Shown here: in pieces, positions 1-6,759 of the stretch
Position numbering within the stretch: position 1 is the stretch's first letter
Layout of the letters: each line of letters starts with the position of its first letter
From: Acidobacteriota bacterium
Lineage (GTDB): Bacteria > Acidobacteriota > UBA6911 > RPQK01 > DATIPO01
Assembly (NCBI GenBank): GCA_028277865.1
Contig: JANQFM010000847.1
Coordinates: 1-12,665, forward strand
Direction: 5' to 3'
DNA length: 12,665 nucleotides
Translations under genes and position numbers: made by a program
Notes under the pieces: generated by a model
The model's database searches: none
Told to the model about the DNA's origin: nothing
Seen by the model: only the letters and a program-made list of their open reading frames with translations

Positions 1-1
1 C

Positions 2-322
2 CCCTTGGGAACCGGCAACTTCGTCCCTTCTGCCCGCCGCACCTTCCGGGCTGAGGGTCGGCTTGCTTTCGTGGCCGAAGCCTACAACCTCGAGGAATCA
101 TCGCAAGCGGACATCCAGGCCTACCTTGAAAATGTCCTGGGCGCGCGCTCGTCTCTCAAGCTGGAACGGGATGAGGGCAGGGCAGGGCTTGCCCAAGGCT
201 CGCTGGACCTCTCGGAGCTGGCGGCGGGCAAGTATCAACTGGTGGTGGAGGCGGTCGATGTCTCCAGCGGTGCCCTAGCCCAAAGCCGTGCCCCTTTCGA
301 GGTCGTCGGCTCTGAGCGATAG
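2..322 (+). CDS. C-terminal end of a probable exported VWA/GWxTD-type protein (5' truncated)
   Basis: This is the last ~106 codons of a gene whose start lies left of the window; the frame is open to the edge and ends at a TAG. What is visible is a beta-sandwich-like tail: a segment with FVAEAYNLEES, then a short charged stretch, then DLSELAAGKYQLVVEAVD and a closing PFEVV strand. The pattern 'L..L..G.Y.L.V...D...G....S..PFEV' is what I recall at the C-terminus of Acidobacteria VWA-domain or GWxTD-domain secreted proteins, where it forms an Ig-like module. No signal peptide or VWA MIDAS motif can be seen because the N-terminal part is missing, so the family name is inference. It is convergent with the NYN gene, and about 100 bp of unremarkable sequence separates them. 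Confidence 0.55.
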   Translation, partial: PLGTGNFVPSARRTFRAEGRLAFVAEAYNLEESSQADIQAYLENVLGARSSLKLERDEGRAGLAQGSLDLSELAAGKYQLVVEAVDVSSGALAQSRAPFEVVGSER

Positions 323-424
323 GAGCTTGGGGAGTTCCACAAAAGGGTGCCTTTGAGCGAAGCGGTTTAGTAAGCTTGCGAATACGGGTAGTGTCCTATG
401 ACTGAGAGAGAATCCTGCGGCAGG

Positions 425-1090
425 CTAGGGTTTGCGGCAGGTCGAATGCAAACCGTCAATGTGCTCTAACAGTGATGGCTTCACTGGATTCCACATTGGG
501 TCTAGAATGAAGTCGATTCCCTCTCGTCGAGCCATCTTAGCGGCAGGTACGAAATCGCTGTCCCCTGAAACCAGTACAATCCGTTCGACCAGTCTCTTAT
601 GCGCAAGAGAAGCAATATCCAACCCAATCTTGATATCAACGCCTTTCTGCTTTATATCGAACGCCACATCGTTTTCTACAAGATCATCCACCACGATTTC
701 TTTCTTCAGAAGTCGCTTGAAAGGCGCTTGCCTTATTACCCATTGGCGGTTGACGTGCAACTCTCCAAGCCGTAGAGCAACTTTCCGAAGGCGTTTCAAT
801 TCCTCGTGAAAATCCAGCCGAAATCCTGCGATCTCTGTTTTCCCGAAGTCGATAAACCGGCCACTGACGGGGTGATGAACTCGGCTCGTACATGGCTTGC
901 AGTCGTAGACAAGGATGCGTTGAAGGTCCACTTCGCTAGCGTCCGTATGATCAGGGTTTGCGTGCAAGCACATCAGGCGGTGAAGGTTCTCAGCAACTCG
1001 CCTTGGTTCGTGCTTCTGTCCGCCTTGAAAGACCTTTGGGTATCGTTTCAGAAAGAAACTGCAATCCACTAGAACAGCGACCCTTACCAC
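425..1090 (-). CDS. NYN-domain (LabA/DUF88-like) putative ribonuclease
   Basis: A 221-residue protein with the layout of the NYN/PIN-like nuclease superfamily. It has a first beta strand VRVAVLVDCS with an early acidic residue (D9), a middle KGVDIKIGLDIASLA helix region (acidic D152), and a strand-loop LVSGDSDFVPAAKMAR carrying two aspartates (about D177 and D179). It closes with GIDFILDP. These clustered acidic residues are the expected metal-binding site for RNA cleavage; activity is inferred from the family. I chose the GTG at 1090 because the core strand begins immediately after it and a GGGAG lies about 9 nt upstream. A TTG at 1150 would add 20 unconserved-looking residues (SKSFFFWESGS). 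It stands alone on the minus strand, convergent with the gene at the left edge. Such proteins are often stand-alone RNA processing or accessory genes, and nothing here fixes the target. Confidence 0.8.
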   Translation of the reverse strand: MVRVAVLVDCSFFLKRYPKVFQGGQKHEPRRVAENLHRLMCLHANPDHTDASEVDLQRILVYDCKPCTSRVHHPVSGRFIDFGKTEIAGFRLDFHEELKRLRKVALRLGELHVNRQWVIRQAPFKRLLKKEIVVDDLVENDVAFDIKQKGVDIKIGLDIASLAHKRLVERIVLVSGDSDFVPAAKMARREGIDFILDPMWNPVKPSLLEHIDGLHSTCRKP

Positions 1091-1118
1091 AGAACCTGAC
1101 TCCCAAAAAAAGAAGCTC

Positions 1119-1301
1119 TTGGATTCCGCTCTTGCCTGGATTGATGACAAGGCGTACTACCAAGAGCGCTATTATCCTTTTTATTATACAGCAGTTGAGG
1201 ATTTCAAGAAAACTAACCCGGATTTCTCATTTCTCAAGTCCATATCCTCGCAGTGGAAGGCTGCGAGGAATGTCTGCCGCCTCTTCCCATTCGGCCCCTG
1301 A
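1119..1301 (+). pseudogene. Short plus-strand coding remnant of unknown origin
   Basis: The translation from the TTG at 1119 to the TGA at 1299-1301 has protein-like composition rather than that of an antisense shadow. It includes AWIDDKAYYQERYYPFYY, AVEDFKKTNPDF and SSQWKAARNV, rich in aromatic, Asp and Lys residues with amphipathic spacing. The same frame stays open upstream through TEPDSQKKKL (from about 1083), just outside the probable start of the NYN gene. I see no credible ribosome-binding site and do not recognise the family. The most likely reading is a fragment of a decayed or rearranged gene stranded between two minus-strand genes. A chance ORF remains possible. Confidence 0.3.
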
Positions 1302-1366
1302 ATAGTCAGGCGCCTCCACCGCTGCTTCTGCCCTATGCGGCTTGGCGTGAGATCCGTTCGTTCCCG

Positions 1367-2500
1367 TTACCCGTCCGTCTTGGCTTTGTTGCGGATGCGG
1401 CGTTGAAAGCTCTTGAAATTGAATTTGTAATCGTCGAACTCGGTCTCGACATCGAGCAGATTGATCCTCTGCATCAGCATCTCCTCGCGTTCGACAGTGG
1501 GCGGGTGGGTGCTGAGCAGGGAGAGCATTTCGCCCGGTTCCAGTTCGTATGGGCTTTCCTCGCGCAGCCGGCGGAAAAAGCTGAGCAGCCCTTCCGGATT
1601 GATCCTGGACTCCACCAGCAGGTCGAAAGCGCCCGCATCAGCCTCGCGTTCGAAATCCTGCGACGATTGCAGGGTCAAAAGGCTGGTGCCGCTCATCATC
1701 GATACCCCGCTCATATCGCCCATCAGTGCCTGAAAGATGTTGACCAGGCCCAGGCTGGCAAGGATTTGGCGCATGCTGTGCTGGTGGGTGACGTGCGAAA
1801 ACTCGTGAGCCAGCACGCCGGCCACCTCCTCGGGCGATTCAGCCCTGAGCAGCAGGCCGGTGAAGACCACCACGTCCCCGCTGGGCAGAGCGAAGGCGTT
1901 GATAGTGGGGTCGTCCAGGATGTGGAGCTGGAAGGGATGGCGCTGCTCAAGCTGCTCGTTGAGAGACGTGATGAGCGGCTGGGAGATCTCCCGCAGGCCT
2001 TCCAATGATCGCTTGTCCTCGATCAAGGTGCGACTGGAGGTCAGTTGGTGAAAGGCGTCTTCGCCCATCTGAGTCTCCATCTCAGGAGGGATCTGACGGG
2101 CCAGGGCAGCCACAACCCGGTCCTCGGAAAGGGCAATCCCTGCCGCCAGCACCCCCACCAGAAAAACCGCACCGATGACTGCAAGCCACAAAGGGCGTCT
2201 GGATTGGTCGAGATAGGCGATCTGACCGGCCATATCACCGCGGTTGCGGAAGGCGGGATGCTTGAGCAAGTCACGGTCCCTGCTGTAGACCTTATAGCCC
2301 CCGCGGCCGGGATGAGTGAATTGGGCCACTTCCTTGCGGCAGCGGCCCGGCTGAATGCAAAGTCCTTCCAGGGGGAGGATCACAGTGACCTCTTCATCAC
2401 CGTGAAAGCGCAGGTAGTCCCTCATCATGACGATCCGTCCCGGCGCCCCGGACGGACGGCCCGGATAGCTGGCGCTCGCCTCGTATGATTGCGTATCCAT
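1367..2500 (-). CDS. Membrane-anchored M48-family zinc metalloprotease with N-terminal beta domain
   Basis: A 377-residue protein with three parts. Residues ~10-95 form a beta-rich N-terminal domain of the DUF7092 kind often fused to bacterial M48 peptidases. Residues ~104-124 are one hydrophobic segment (WLAVIGAVFLVGVLAAGIAL). Residues ~140-350 are an M48 peptidase domain. The zinc site is clear: H232-E233-F-S-H236, with the third ligand probably E286 in FEREAD. STHPPTVER (330-338) is the usual conserved M48 C-terminal motif. The catalytic domain would sit on the outer side of the inner membrane, as in BepA/LoiP-type quality-control proteases; this is inferred from the family. The ATG at 2500 is preceded by GGGAAG about 9 nt upstream. 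It is transcribed divergently from the radical-SAM block, and the palindromic CAGAG element lies in between. Confidence 0.93.
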   Translation of the reverse strand: MDTQSYEASASYPGRPSGAPGRIVMMRDYLRFHGDEEVTVILPLEGLCIQPGRCRKEVAQFTHPGRGGYKVYSRDRDLLKHPAFRNRGDMAGQIAYLDQSRRPLWLAVIGAVFLVGVLAAGIALSEDRVVAALARQIPPEMETQMGEDAFHQLTSSRTLIEDKRSLEGLREISQPLITSLNEQLEQRHPFQLHILDDPTINAFALPSGDVVVFTGLLLRAESPEEVAGVLAHEFSHVTHQHSMRQILASLGLVNIFQALMGDMSGVSMMSGTSLLTLQSSQDFEREADAGAFDLLVESRINPEGLLSFFRRLREESPYELEPGEMLSLLSTHPPTVEREEMLMQRINLLDVETEFDDYKFNFKSFQRRIRNKAKTDG

Positions 2501-2585
2501 GGCTGTTTCTTCCCAGGTTCAGCAATAATCGGTTTTTGTCATACGAGCCCCTCTCTTCTTTTCGGGACTCGGCGCGGGATCTTTA

Positions 2586-2723
2586 GGGGTTTCACGCAGA
2601 GACGCAGAGACGCGGAGAGAGCCGGAAGAGAGAAGAATAAGCAAAAAGGAAGCGGCTCTATGGTTGAATTTCTTCTCTTCTCTTCTGCCTCCTCTGCGTC
2701 TCTGCGCCTCTGCGTGAAACCCC
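2586..2723. repeat. 138-bp palindromic CAGAG element (33-bp inverted arms)
   Basis: The left arm at 2586-2618 starts GGGGTTTCACGCAGAG and continues with GCAGAGACGC units. The right arm at 2691-2723 is its near-perfect reverse complement, ending CTGCGTGAAACCCC. Only a few positions differ over 33 bp. The ~70-bp centre also tends to pair (AGAGAGAAGAA on the left against TTCTTCTCTTCTC on the right), so the whole element could extrude as one long hairpin. It lies between divergent genes (M48 protease and radical SAM). CAGAG-rich tracts at 2921, 4010, 6639 and 8337 belong to the same sequence family. Confidence 0.85.
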
Positions 2724-2769
2724 AGGATTTTGATGCGCACAACTCTCCGATGGTGTAAACTGGGCCGCA

Positions 2770-2898
2770 ATGCGAAAAAATGCACACCAATGCTGCGGCA
2801 CCGAACTTGACGGTCGCTTCGCCGACAAATCATACTGTGGCTTGCGAACAGCCATGCGCAAGAATGGCTGGCTACTGCCGCAGGTCAAATCTGGGTGA
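2770..2898 (+). CDS. Small Cys-containing ORF (42 aa), zinc-ribbon-like or possible precursor peptide
   Basis: An ATG at 2770 opens 42 codons ending at a TGA at 2896-2898, 78 bp before the first radical-SAM gene and on the same strand. The peptide contains HQCCGTELDGRFADKSYCGLR, followed by basic MRKNGW. The arrangement C-x(0-1)-CG-x-x-L-x-GR-x-A-D-x-x-Y-C resembles small bacterial zinc-ribbon proteins (CxxCG...GR.D..FC...CR). The expected fourth Cys appears to be Arg, and the first pair is the adjacent CC. That suggests a decayed zinc-ribbon gene. Because it is Cys-rich, short and next to a SPASM radical-SAM gene, a RiPP-precursor role is a second, speculative reading. There is no strong ribosome-binding site. 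Confidence 0.35.
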   Translation: MRKNAHQCCGTELDGRFADKSYCGLRTAMRKNGWLLPQVKSG

Positions 2899-2920
2899 CG
2901 TTGGCAGCGGAAAGTTCGAG

Positions 2921-2952
2921 CCACAGAGGACGCGGACGGCCCTGAAGGGCCG
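2921..2952 (+). repeat. CAGAG half-element plus perfect 7-bp hairpin before the first radical-SAM gene
   Basis: CCACAGAGGACGCGGA (2921-2936) is a single CAGAG-family arm. It is followed immediately by a perfect inverted repeat, CGGCCCT (2937-2943) / AGGGCCG (2946-2952), with a 2-nt centre. The hairpin ends 24 nt before the ATG at 2977 and would lie in the leader of the radical-SAM transcript. There is no T-run, so an intrinsic terminator is unlikely. Confidence 0.55.
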
Positions 2953-2976
2953 ACAGGAAGAGAGAGCAGAAAGAGA

Positions 2977-3993
2977 ATGCAGCTATCCCAGATTCACAAC
3001 CGCTGGAAGCTCTTGACCGGCTACTTGGCCGGGCGTGCCGACATCCCTTCCTTCCCCATGACCCTGATTGTCGAGAACACCGGCAAGTGCAACCTCAAGT
3101 GCCCCATGTGCCCGCGCGAGTTGGGCGAGTTCGAGAACATCGACTTCGACTTGGACCTATTCAAACGTCTCATCGACGAAGTCAAGGGGCGCAGCGAACT
3201 GGTCTTTCCCTGGGGCGGCGGCGAGCCCATGCTGAATCCCGACCTTTACCGGATGGTGCGGTACTGCAAGGATGGTGGCCTGTATACGGTGGTCTCGACC
3301 AACGCCACGCTTTTGGACGAAAGGCGGGGGCGGCTGCTCATCGAGTCGGGGCTGGACAACCTGATCATCGCCTTTGACGGGACCACCAAGGAAGTCTACG
3401 AAAAGTACCGCAAGAACGCCCGCTTCGAAAAGGTCCAGGCCAACATTCACCGCTTCTTGAAGCTCAAGAAGGAAATGGGATCCGACATTTTTGTCGTCCT
3501 GCAGATGGTGCGACTGCCTGAAAACGCTCACCAGGTCAAGGACTTCCATCAGATGTGGTCCATCGAAGGGGTGGACGAGGTGCGCATCAAGGAAGACGAG
3601 ATCGTCATTGAGGAGGTGGCCCTGGCAGAGCGCATCCAGCACGATCGGCGCCGCAACCCCTGCTACCAGCTTTGGCAGGGGCCGCCCACTGTCAAATACA
3701 ACGGAGACTTCTTCCCCTGCTGCCACACCTGGCGTTCGGAGCCTTTCGGCAACGTCAAGCAGCAGCCTATCGAAAAACTGTGGAATTCTCCGCAGATGCA
3801 GCGTATGCGCCAAGCGCACCTCAAGGGGGACTTGAACGACTATCCGGACTGCCAGGACTGCCACGCCCCCAATCCCCGCTTGCCCGTCATCCTGGGAACC
3901 TTCATGATCGACATGTTCAAGATCCGCCAATGGATCCCCAAGATGGAAAAAATGGTAATCTTCTACAAACTGCCGCTGTTTAGAGACAGATAA
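2977..3993 (+). CDS. Radical SAM protein with SPASM-type C-terminal domain (copy 1)
   Basis: A 338-residue protein. The radical-SAM cluster motif is C38-NLK-C42-PM-C45 (CxxxCxxC), which binds the [4Fe-4S] cluster that cleaves S-adenosylmethionine. WGGGEPMLNP (79-88) is the SAM-binding GGEP motif, and STNATLL (107-113) and IIAFDG (130-135) are typical barrel strands. The C-terminal part carries C229, C248-C249 and C292-x-x-C295, with YNGDFFPCCHTW and FGNV...EKLWNS. This is the pattern of a short SPASM/twitch domain likely to bind an auxiliary Fe-S cluster. The last ~30 residues are amphipathic and end KLPLFRDR, closely matching the end of the second SPASM gene (NWLFRD). The ATG at 2977 follows a purine-rich stretch (GGAAGAGAGAG...AAAGAG) as a diffuse ribosome-binding site. 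The substrate is unknown; SPASM enzymes modify peptides or proteins and, in some families, small molecules or lipids. Confidence 0.93.
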   Translation: MQLSQIHNRWKLLTGYLAGRADIPSFPMTLIVENTGKCNLKCPMCPRELGEFENIDFDLDLFKRLIDEVKGRSELVFPWGGGEPMLNPDLYRMVRYCKDGGLYTVVSTNATLLDERRGRLLIESGLDNLIIAFDGTTKEVYEKYRKNARFEKVQANIHRFLKLKKEMGSDIFVVLQMVRLPENAHQVKDFHQMWSIEGVDEVRIKEDEIVIEEVALAERIQHDRRRNPCYQLWQGPPTVKYNGDFFPCCHTWRSEPFGNVKQQPIEKLWNSPQMQRMRQAHLKGDLNDYPDCQDCHAPNPRLPVILGTFMIDMFKIRQWIPKMEKMVIFYKLPLFRDR

Positions 3994-4121
3994 GAGGAGA
4001 CCGGAGTGAACCGCACAGAACACAGAGGAAGAGCGCAGGGATTCGCCGAGAAGACCCTTCCCTCTCTCTGCAGCTTCCCCTCTCCAACCGACAACTGACA
4101 ACCGGCAACTGACAATTGGCA
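3994..4121 (+). repeat. Intergenic CAGAG tract plus period-7 CAACTGA tandem repeat
   Basis: From about 4010 to 4077 there is a CAGAG-family pair: CCGCACAGAACACAGAGG on the left and CCTCTCTCTGCAG on the right, partly complementary. From 4085 to 4119 a strict 7-bp periodicity follows: CAACCGA, CAACTGA, CAACCGG, CAACTGA, CAATTGG. The next heptamer in register, CAATGAA, contains the ATG start codon of the following gene at 4122. No Shine-Dalgarno-like sequence is present in the repeat, so the following gene lacks a normal ribosome-binding site. Confidence 0.8.
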
Positions 4122-5546
4122 ATGAACGTTCTGCTGATTCGGGCCAAGCCTACATTCATGGACATGATCCTGGGCATTCCCATCGGGCTGGCCTATATCG
4201 CCCCCATCGCGCGCCGCAACGGTCATGACGTCCGGATCCTGGACCTGGCTTTGGAAGAGGACGGCGATGCCGTGCTGGAGAAGACCCTCTCCGAGCGTCG
4301 TTGGGACGTGGCGGGCTTCAGCTGCATGACAGCCGAATTTGAAGGCTCCGAAATCACCGCCCGCAAGGTGCGCAGGCTTTGCCCCCAGATCAAGATCATC
4401 TTCGGAGGCCAGCACCCCACCATCCTGGCTGAGGAGGTGGTCAGCAAGGACTACTGCGATTTCGTCTGCATGGGCGAAGGCGAAGACACCTTCGAAGAGT
4501 TCCTGCAGCAGTGCGCCGGCGATGAGGATTGGGGCCGCATCAAGGGCCTGGCCTACAAGGACAGCAATGGCGAGCCGGTCTGCAATCCGCCCCGCACCTT
4601 GCTTTCCGAGCCCGACGACATTCCGTTGCCGGCCTACGAACTGCTCGATTTGGATGCCTATGCGACTGCCGAATCGGCCCGTTACACCCCTAAGTACAAG
4701 AGGGCCATACAGATTTTCACCAGCCGGGGATGCCCCTGGCACTGCACCTACTGCCACGACTTGTTCGGCAAGAAGTTCCGCGCCCGCAGCCCTGAGCACG
4801 TACTGGCTGAAATGCGCCTGCTTTACGACCAGTACCGCATCCGGGAGTTCATGATCGAAGACGACATCTTCAACTTCGACATGCAGCGCGCCAAGCGCAT
4901 CTGCGACATGATCGTGGAAGAGGGGTTGCAAGTTGCCCTGCAGTTCGGCAACGGTGTCCGTCTGGAACGGCTGGACGAGGAACTGGTTCAAAAGCTGGCC
5001 GCCGCCGGAACCCACTACATGGCCATCGCCGTCGAATCGGCCAGCCCCCGCGTGCAGAGCATCAGCAAGAAATACCTCAAGCACTACCTGCTCAAGGACG
5101 TCCTCGGCTGGACCCGCAAGTACGGCATCCGCACCATGGGATTCTTCATGATCGGCTTCCCCACAGAGACCCTTGAAGAGATGAACATGACCATCCGCTA
5201 TGCCTGCAGAACCCGATTCGACGAGGCGCTTTTCAGCATCGTGGTCCCCTACGCTGGAACCGAGCTGAGCCGCCAGATCGATCGCCTGGGGATGGCCGAC
5301 CACAACCGACAGATGGACCACCTGCACGAAGTGGCCCGCATCCGAACCGATGAATTCGACTTTCAAAGCCTGCGGCGCATGCAGCGCAAGGCTTACCTGT
5401 TGTTTTTCCTGAGCCGCTTTCGTTTCATCCGCATGCTGCCGCGCCTTTTCAACGTCCGATCAGGCATGAAGTACCTAAAGGCTCTGGAACGAAACTTCCT
5501 GCCCGAATTCCTGCAAAGGGATTCGGCCATGTCGAGAACGAATTAG
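4122..5546 (+). CDS. Cobalamin-binding-domain radical SAM protein (copy 1)
   Basis: A 474-residue class B (B12-binding type) radical-SAM enzyme. Residues 1-~165 are a Rossmann-like B12-binding domain: MNVLLIRA, GIPIGLAYIAPIARRNGHDVRILD, FGGQHPT and MGEGE(117-121)-x-F. It lacks the DxHxxG His ligand, as is usual in this radical-SAM subgroup. Residues ~195-400 are the radical-SAM barrel with SRG-C204-PWH-C208-TY-C211, MIEDDIF (244-250), IAVESAS (302-308) and MIGFPTET (343-350). A C-terminal helical region contains LLFFLSRFRFIRMLPRLF, possibly a membrane-associating surface. Relatives perform methylation or ring rearrangement of unactivated carbons in lipids, pigments and antibiotics (hopanoid HpnR, BchE). 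I cannot assign the substrate. The ATG at 4122 fits the conserved N-terminus; an in-frame TTG at 4116 lies inside the repeat. It follows SPASM copy 1 by 128 bp, probably in one transcript. Confidence 0.93.
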   Translation: MNVLLIRAKPTFMDMILGIPIGLAYIAPIARRNGHDVRILDLALEEDGDAVLEKTLSERRWDVAGFSCMTAEFEGSEITARKVRRLCPQIKIIFGGQHPTILAEEVVSKDYCDFVCMGEGEDTFEEFLQQCAGDEDWGRIKGLAYKDSNGEPVCNPPRTLLSEPDDIPLPAYELLDLDAYATAESARYTPKYKRAIQIFTSRGCPWHCTYCHDLFGKKFRARSPEHVLAEMRLLYDQYRIREFMIEDDIFNFDMQRAKRICDMIVEEGLQVALQFGNGVRLERLDEELVQKLAAAGTHYMAIAVESASPRVQSISKKYLKHYLLKDVLGWTRKYGIRTMGFFMIGFPTETLEEMNMTIRYACRTRFDEALFSIVVPYAGTELSRQIDRLGMADHNRQMDHLHEVARIRTDEFDFQSLRRMQRKAYLLFFLSRFRFIRMLPRLFNVRSGMKYLKALERNFLPEFLQRDSAMSRTN

Positions 5547-5555
5547 GAGAGTTTT

Positions 5556-5659
5556 CAGTTGTCAGTTGTCAGTTGTCAGCGGGAGCTCGAAAGCCAGAAA
5601 AGATTCCTGTTCTTCTGTTTCCCAACTGCCAACTGCCAACTGCCAACTGCCAACTGACC
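5556..5659 (+). repeat. Facing heptamer tandem arrays (CAGTTGT x3 / CAACTGC x4)
   Basis: The left array at 5556-5579 is CAGTTGT repeated three times plus CAG. The right array at 5623-5657 is CAACTGC repeated four times and CAACTGA once, followed by CC and the ATG of the next gene at 5660. The two arrays are the same family in opposite orientation, with an average of one mismatch per 7-bp unit, so they can form a stem around a ~43-nt loop. The right array abuts the start codon, and no Shine-Dalgarno-like motif intervenes. An in-frame ORF reads through the array from 5573, but that would be a translated repeat (CQLPTANCQLT). Confidence 0.85.
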
Positions 5660-6616
5660 ATGTACCGCTACCCGGACTTTCCAGACCACGTCTACGTGGA
5701 GCTGACCAACATCTGCAACGCGCGCTGCACCATCTGCGCTACGCCGGGGATGAAGCGCAAGCGGGCCATTATGCCCTTGGACCTCTTCACCAAGATCGCC
5801 CGCGAGTGCGGCCAGCGCAAGGCACGCAAGTTTCTGCCCTTCCTGCACGGCGAAACACTGCTGGTTCCGGGCGTCACCGACTACTTCCGCACCATGCGCC
5901 GGCTGGCCCCCGACACGCATATCAACCTGACCACCAACGGCAGCAAGCTCAATGCGGAGCTGGGAGAGGAGATCCTGCAGGACGAACTGCTGGACAGCAT
6001 GATCGTCTCCTTCGACGGGGCCGACAAGCAGACCTACGAGAAGATCCGCATCAACCTGGACTGGGACGAAGTGCGCTCCAACGTACTGCACTTCATCCGC
6101 CGCCGCAACGAGTTGGGCAAGGCCAAGCCCAAGATCTCGGTGGCCATGGTGACCATCCAGGAAAACAAGCACCAAAGGCGGGAATTCGAGCGCATCTGGG
6201 CCGAAGCCGACGAAATTCGTTTTTCGGTCTATTTCAACTGGGCGGGGCAACTCGACAACAACGGCCGCACCCCTTTCAAGGTCAACTTCTGCGAGCGCCT
6301 TTACCACTACATCACCATCCTGGCCGATGGCCGGGTGGCCTTGTGCTGCTTCGACTCTGAAGCCGCCTATACGGTGGGCAATGTGCGGGAGCACAGCATC
6401 CACGAGGTGTGGCATTCGGACGCCTTCAACGAGCGCCGCCGCCAGCTTTACCGGCGGGACTTCAAGAAGCTGCCCATCTGCGGCAACTGCGACTATCTCA
6501 ATCACCCCCGCTGGATGTCCCCCCTGATCCGAATCCGCCCCTACATGCAGCGCAACCTCCCCGGCCTGACCACGGCGGCGGAAAAGGTATACAAGAACTG
6601 GCTGTTCCGGGATTGA
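5660..6616 (+). CDS. Radical SAM protein with SPASM-type C-terminal domain (copy 2)
   Basis: A 318-residue paralogue of the SPASM gene at 2977. The radical-SAM motif is C19-NAR-C23-TI-C26 right after HVYVELTNI. Instead of GGEP it has FLHGETLL (61-68), where HGE stands in for GGE. TTNGSKLN (91-98) and MIVSFDGAD (114-122) follow. Possible SPASM ligands are C211, C229-C230 in RVALCCFD, and C274-x-x-C277, with VGNVREHSIHEVWHS between. The C-terminus YKNWLFRD mirrors that of copy 1. I chose the ATG at 5660, directly after the heptamer array, because family homology begins there. A start at 5573 would add 29 residues encoded by the repeat itself. With no visible ribosome-binding site, initiation may rely on an unstructured or coupled mechanism. 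Substrate unknown; probably works with the flanking B12-type enzymes. Confidence 0.92.
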   Translation: MYRYPDFPDHVYVELTNICNARCTICATPGMKRKRAIMPLDLFTKIARECGQRKARKFLPFLHGETLLVPGVTDYFRTMRRLAPDTHINLTTNGSKLNAELGEEILQDELLDSMIVSFDGADKQTYEKIRINLDWDEVRSNVLHFIRRRNELGKAKPKISVAMVTIQENKHQRREFERIWAEADEIRFSVYFNWAGQLDNNGRTPFKVNFCERLYHYITILADGRVALCCFDSEAAYTVGNVREHSIHEVWHSDAFNERRRQLYRRDFKKLPICGNCDYLNHPRWMSPLIRIRPYMQRNLPGLTTAAEKVYKNWLFRD

Positions 6617-6638
6617 AAGAGGAGTCGGGAATGGGGAT

Positions 6639-6727
6639 AACCGCTGAGGACGCAGAGAGAAGACGCAGAGTTCGCAGAGAAAGACCCTCAGCGCTCTCTG
6701 CGTTCTGTTCCTCGCTCTCTGCGGTTT
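6639..6727 (+). repeat. CAGAG-type imperfect palindrome between radical-SAM genes
   Basis: The left arm at 6639-6680 reads AACCGCTGAGGACGCAGAG and then further GCAGAG units. The right arm at 6693-6727 carries CTCTCTGCG and ends CTCTCTGCGGTTTTC, the imperfect reverse complement of the left arm. Structurally it is a cousin of the element at 2586-2723, with shorter and less perfect arms. It fills most of the 143-bp gap before the next gene at 6760. Confidence 0.75.
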
Positions 6728-6759
6728 TCTGGAAGACAGCCTCCGCATTGAACTAGACT

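Noticed and set aside
1253..2008. 251-codon plus-strand frame opposite the M48 protease
   Set aside because: Antisense to the HEFSH-containing protease; no independent domain evidence.
2586..2723. CRISPR-like interpretation of the repeated CAGAG units
   Set aside because: Repeats are short, degenerate and arranged as inverted arms without regularly spaced unique spacers, and no cas genes are present.
3157..4122. Long minus-strand open frame opposite SPASM radical-SAM copy 1
   Set aside because: It is antisense to a gene with clear catalytic motifs. Its translation is a low-information Val/Leu/Asp/His-rich mirror expected from high-GC codon bias.
3963..5366. 467-codon minus-strand open frame opposite the first B12-type gene
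   Set aside because: Despite its length it has no domain motif and reads as GC-bias shadow; the plus-strand gene has the SRGCPWHCTYC motif.
5623..5657. CRISPR or VNTR coding-repeat interpretation of the heptamer array
   Set aside because: The 7-bp period has no spacers and is not a multiple of 3; it is a simple tandem array in a leader region.
5573..5659. N-terminal extension of SPASM copy 2 through the heptamer array
   Set aside because: The 29 extra residues are simply the translated repeat; family similarity begins at the ATG at 5660.
5576..6748. 390-codon minus-strand open frame opposite SPASM copy 2
   Set aside because: Composition is shadow-like and its ends lie inside the repeat arrays.
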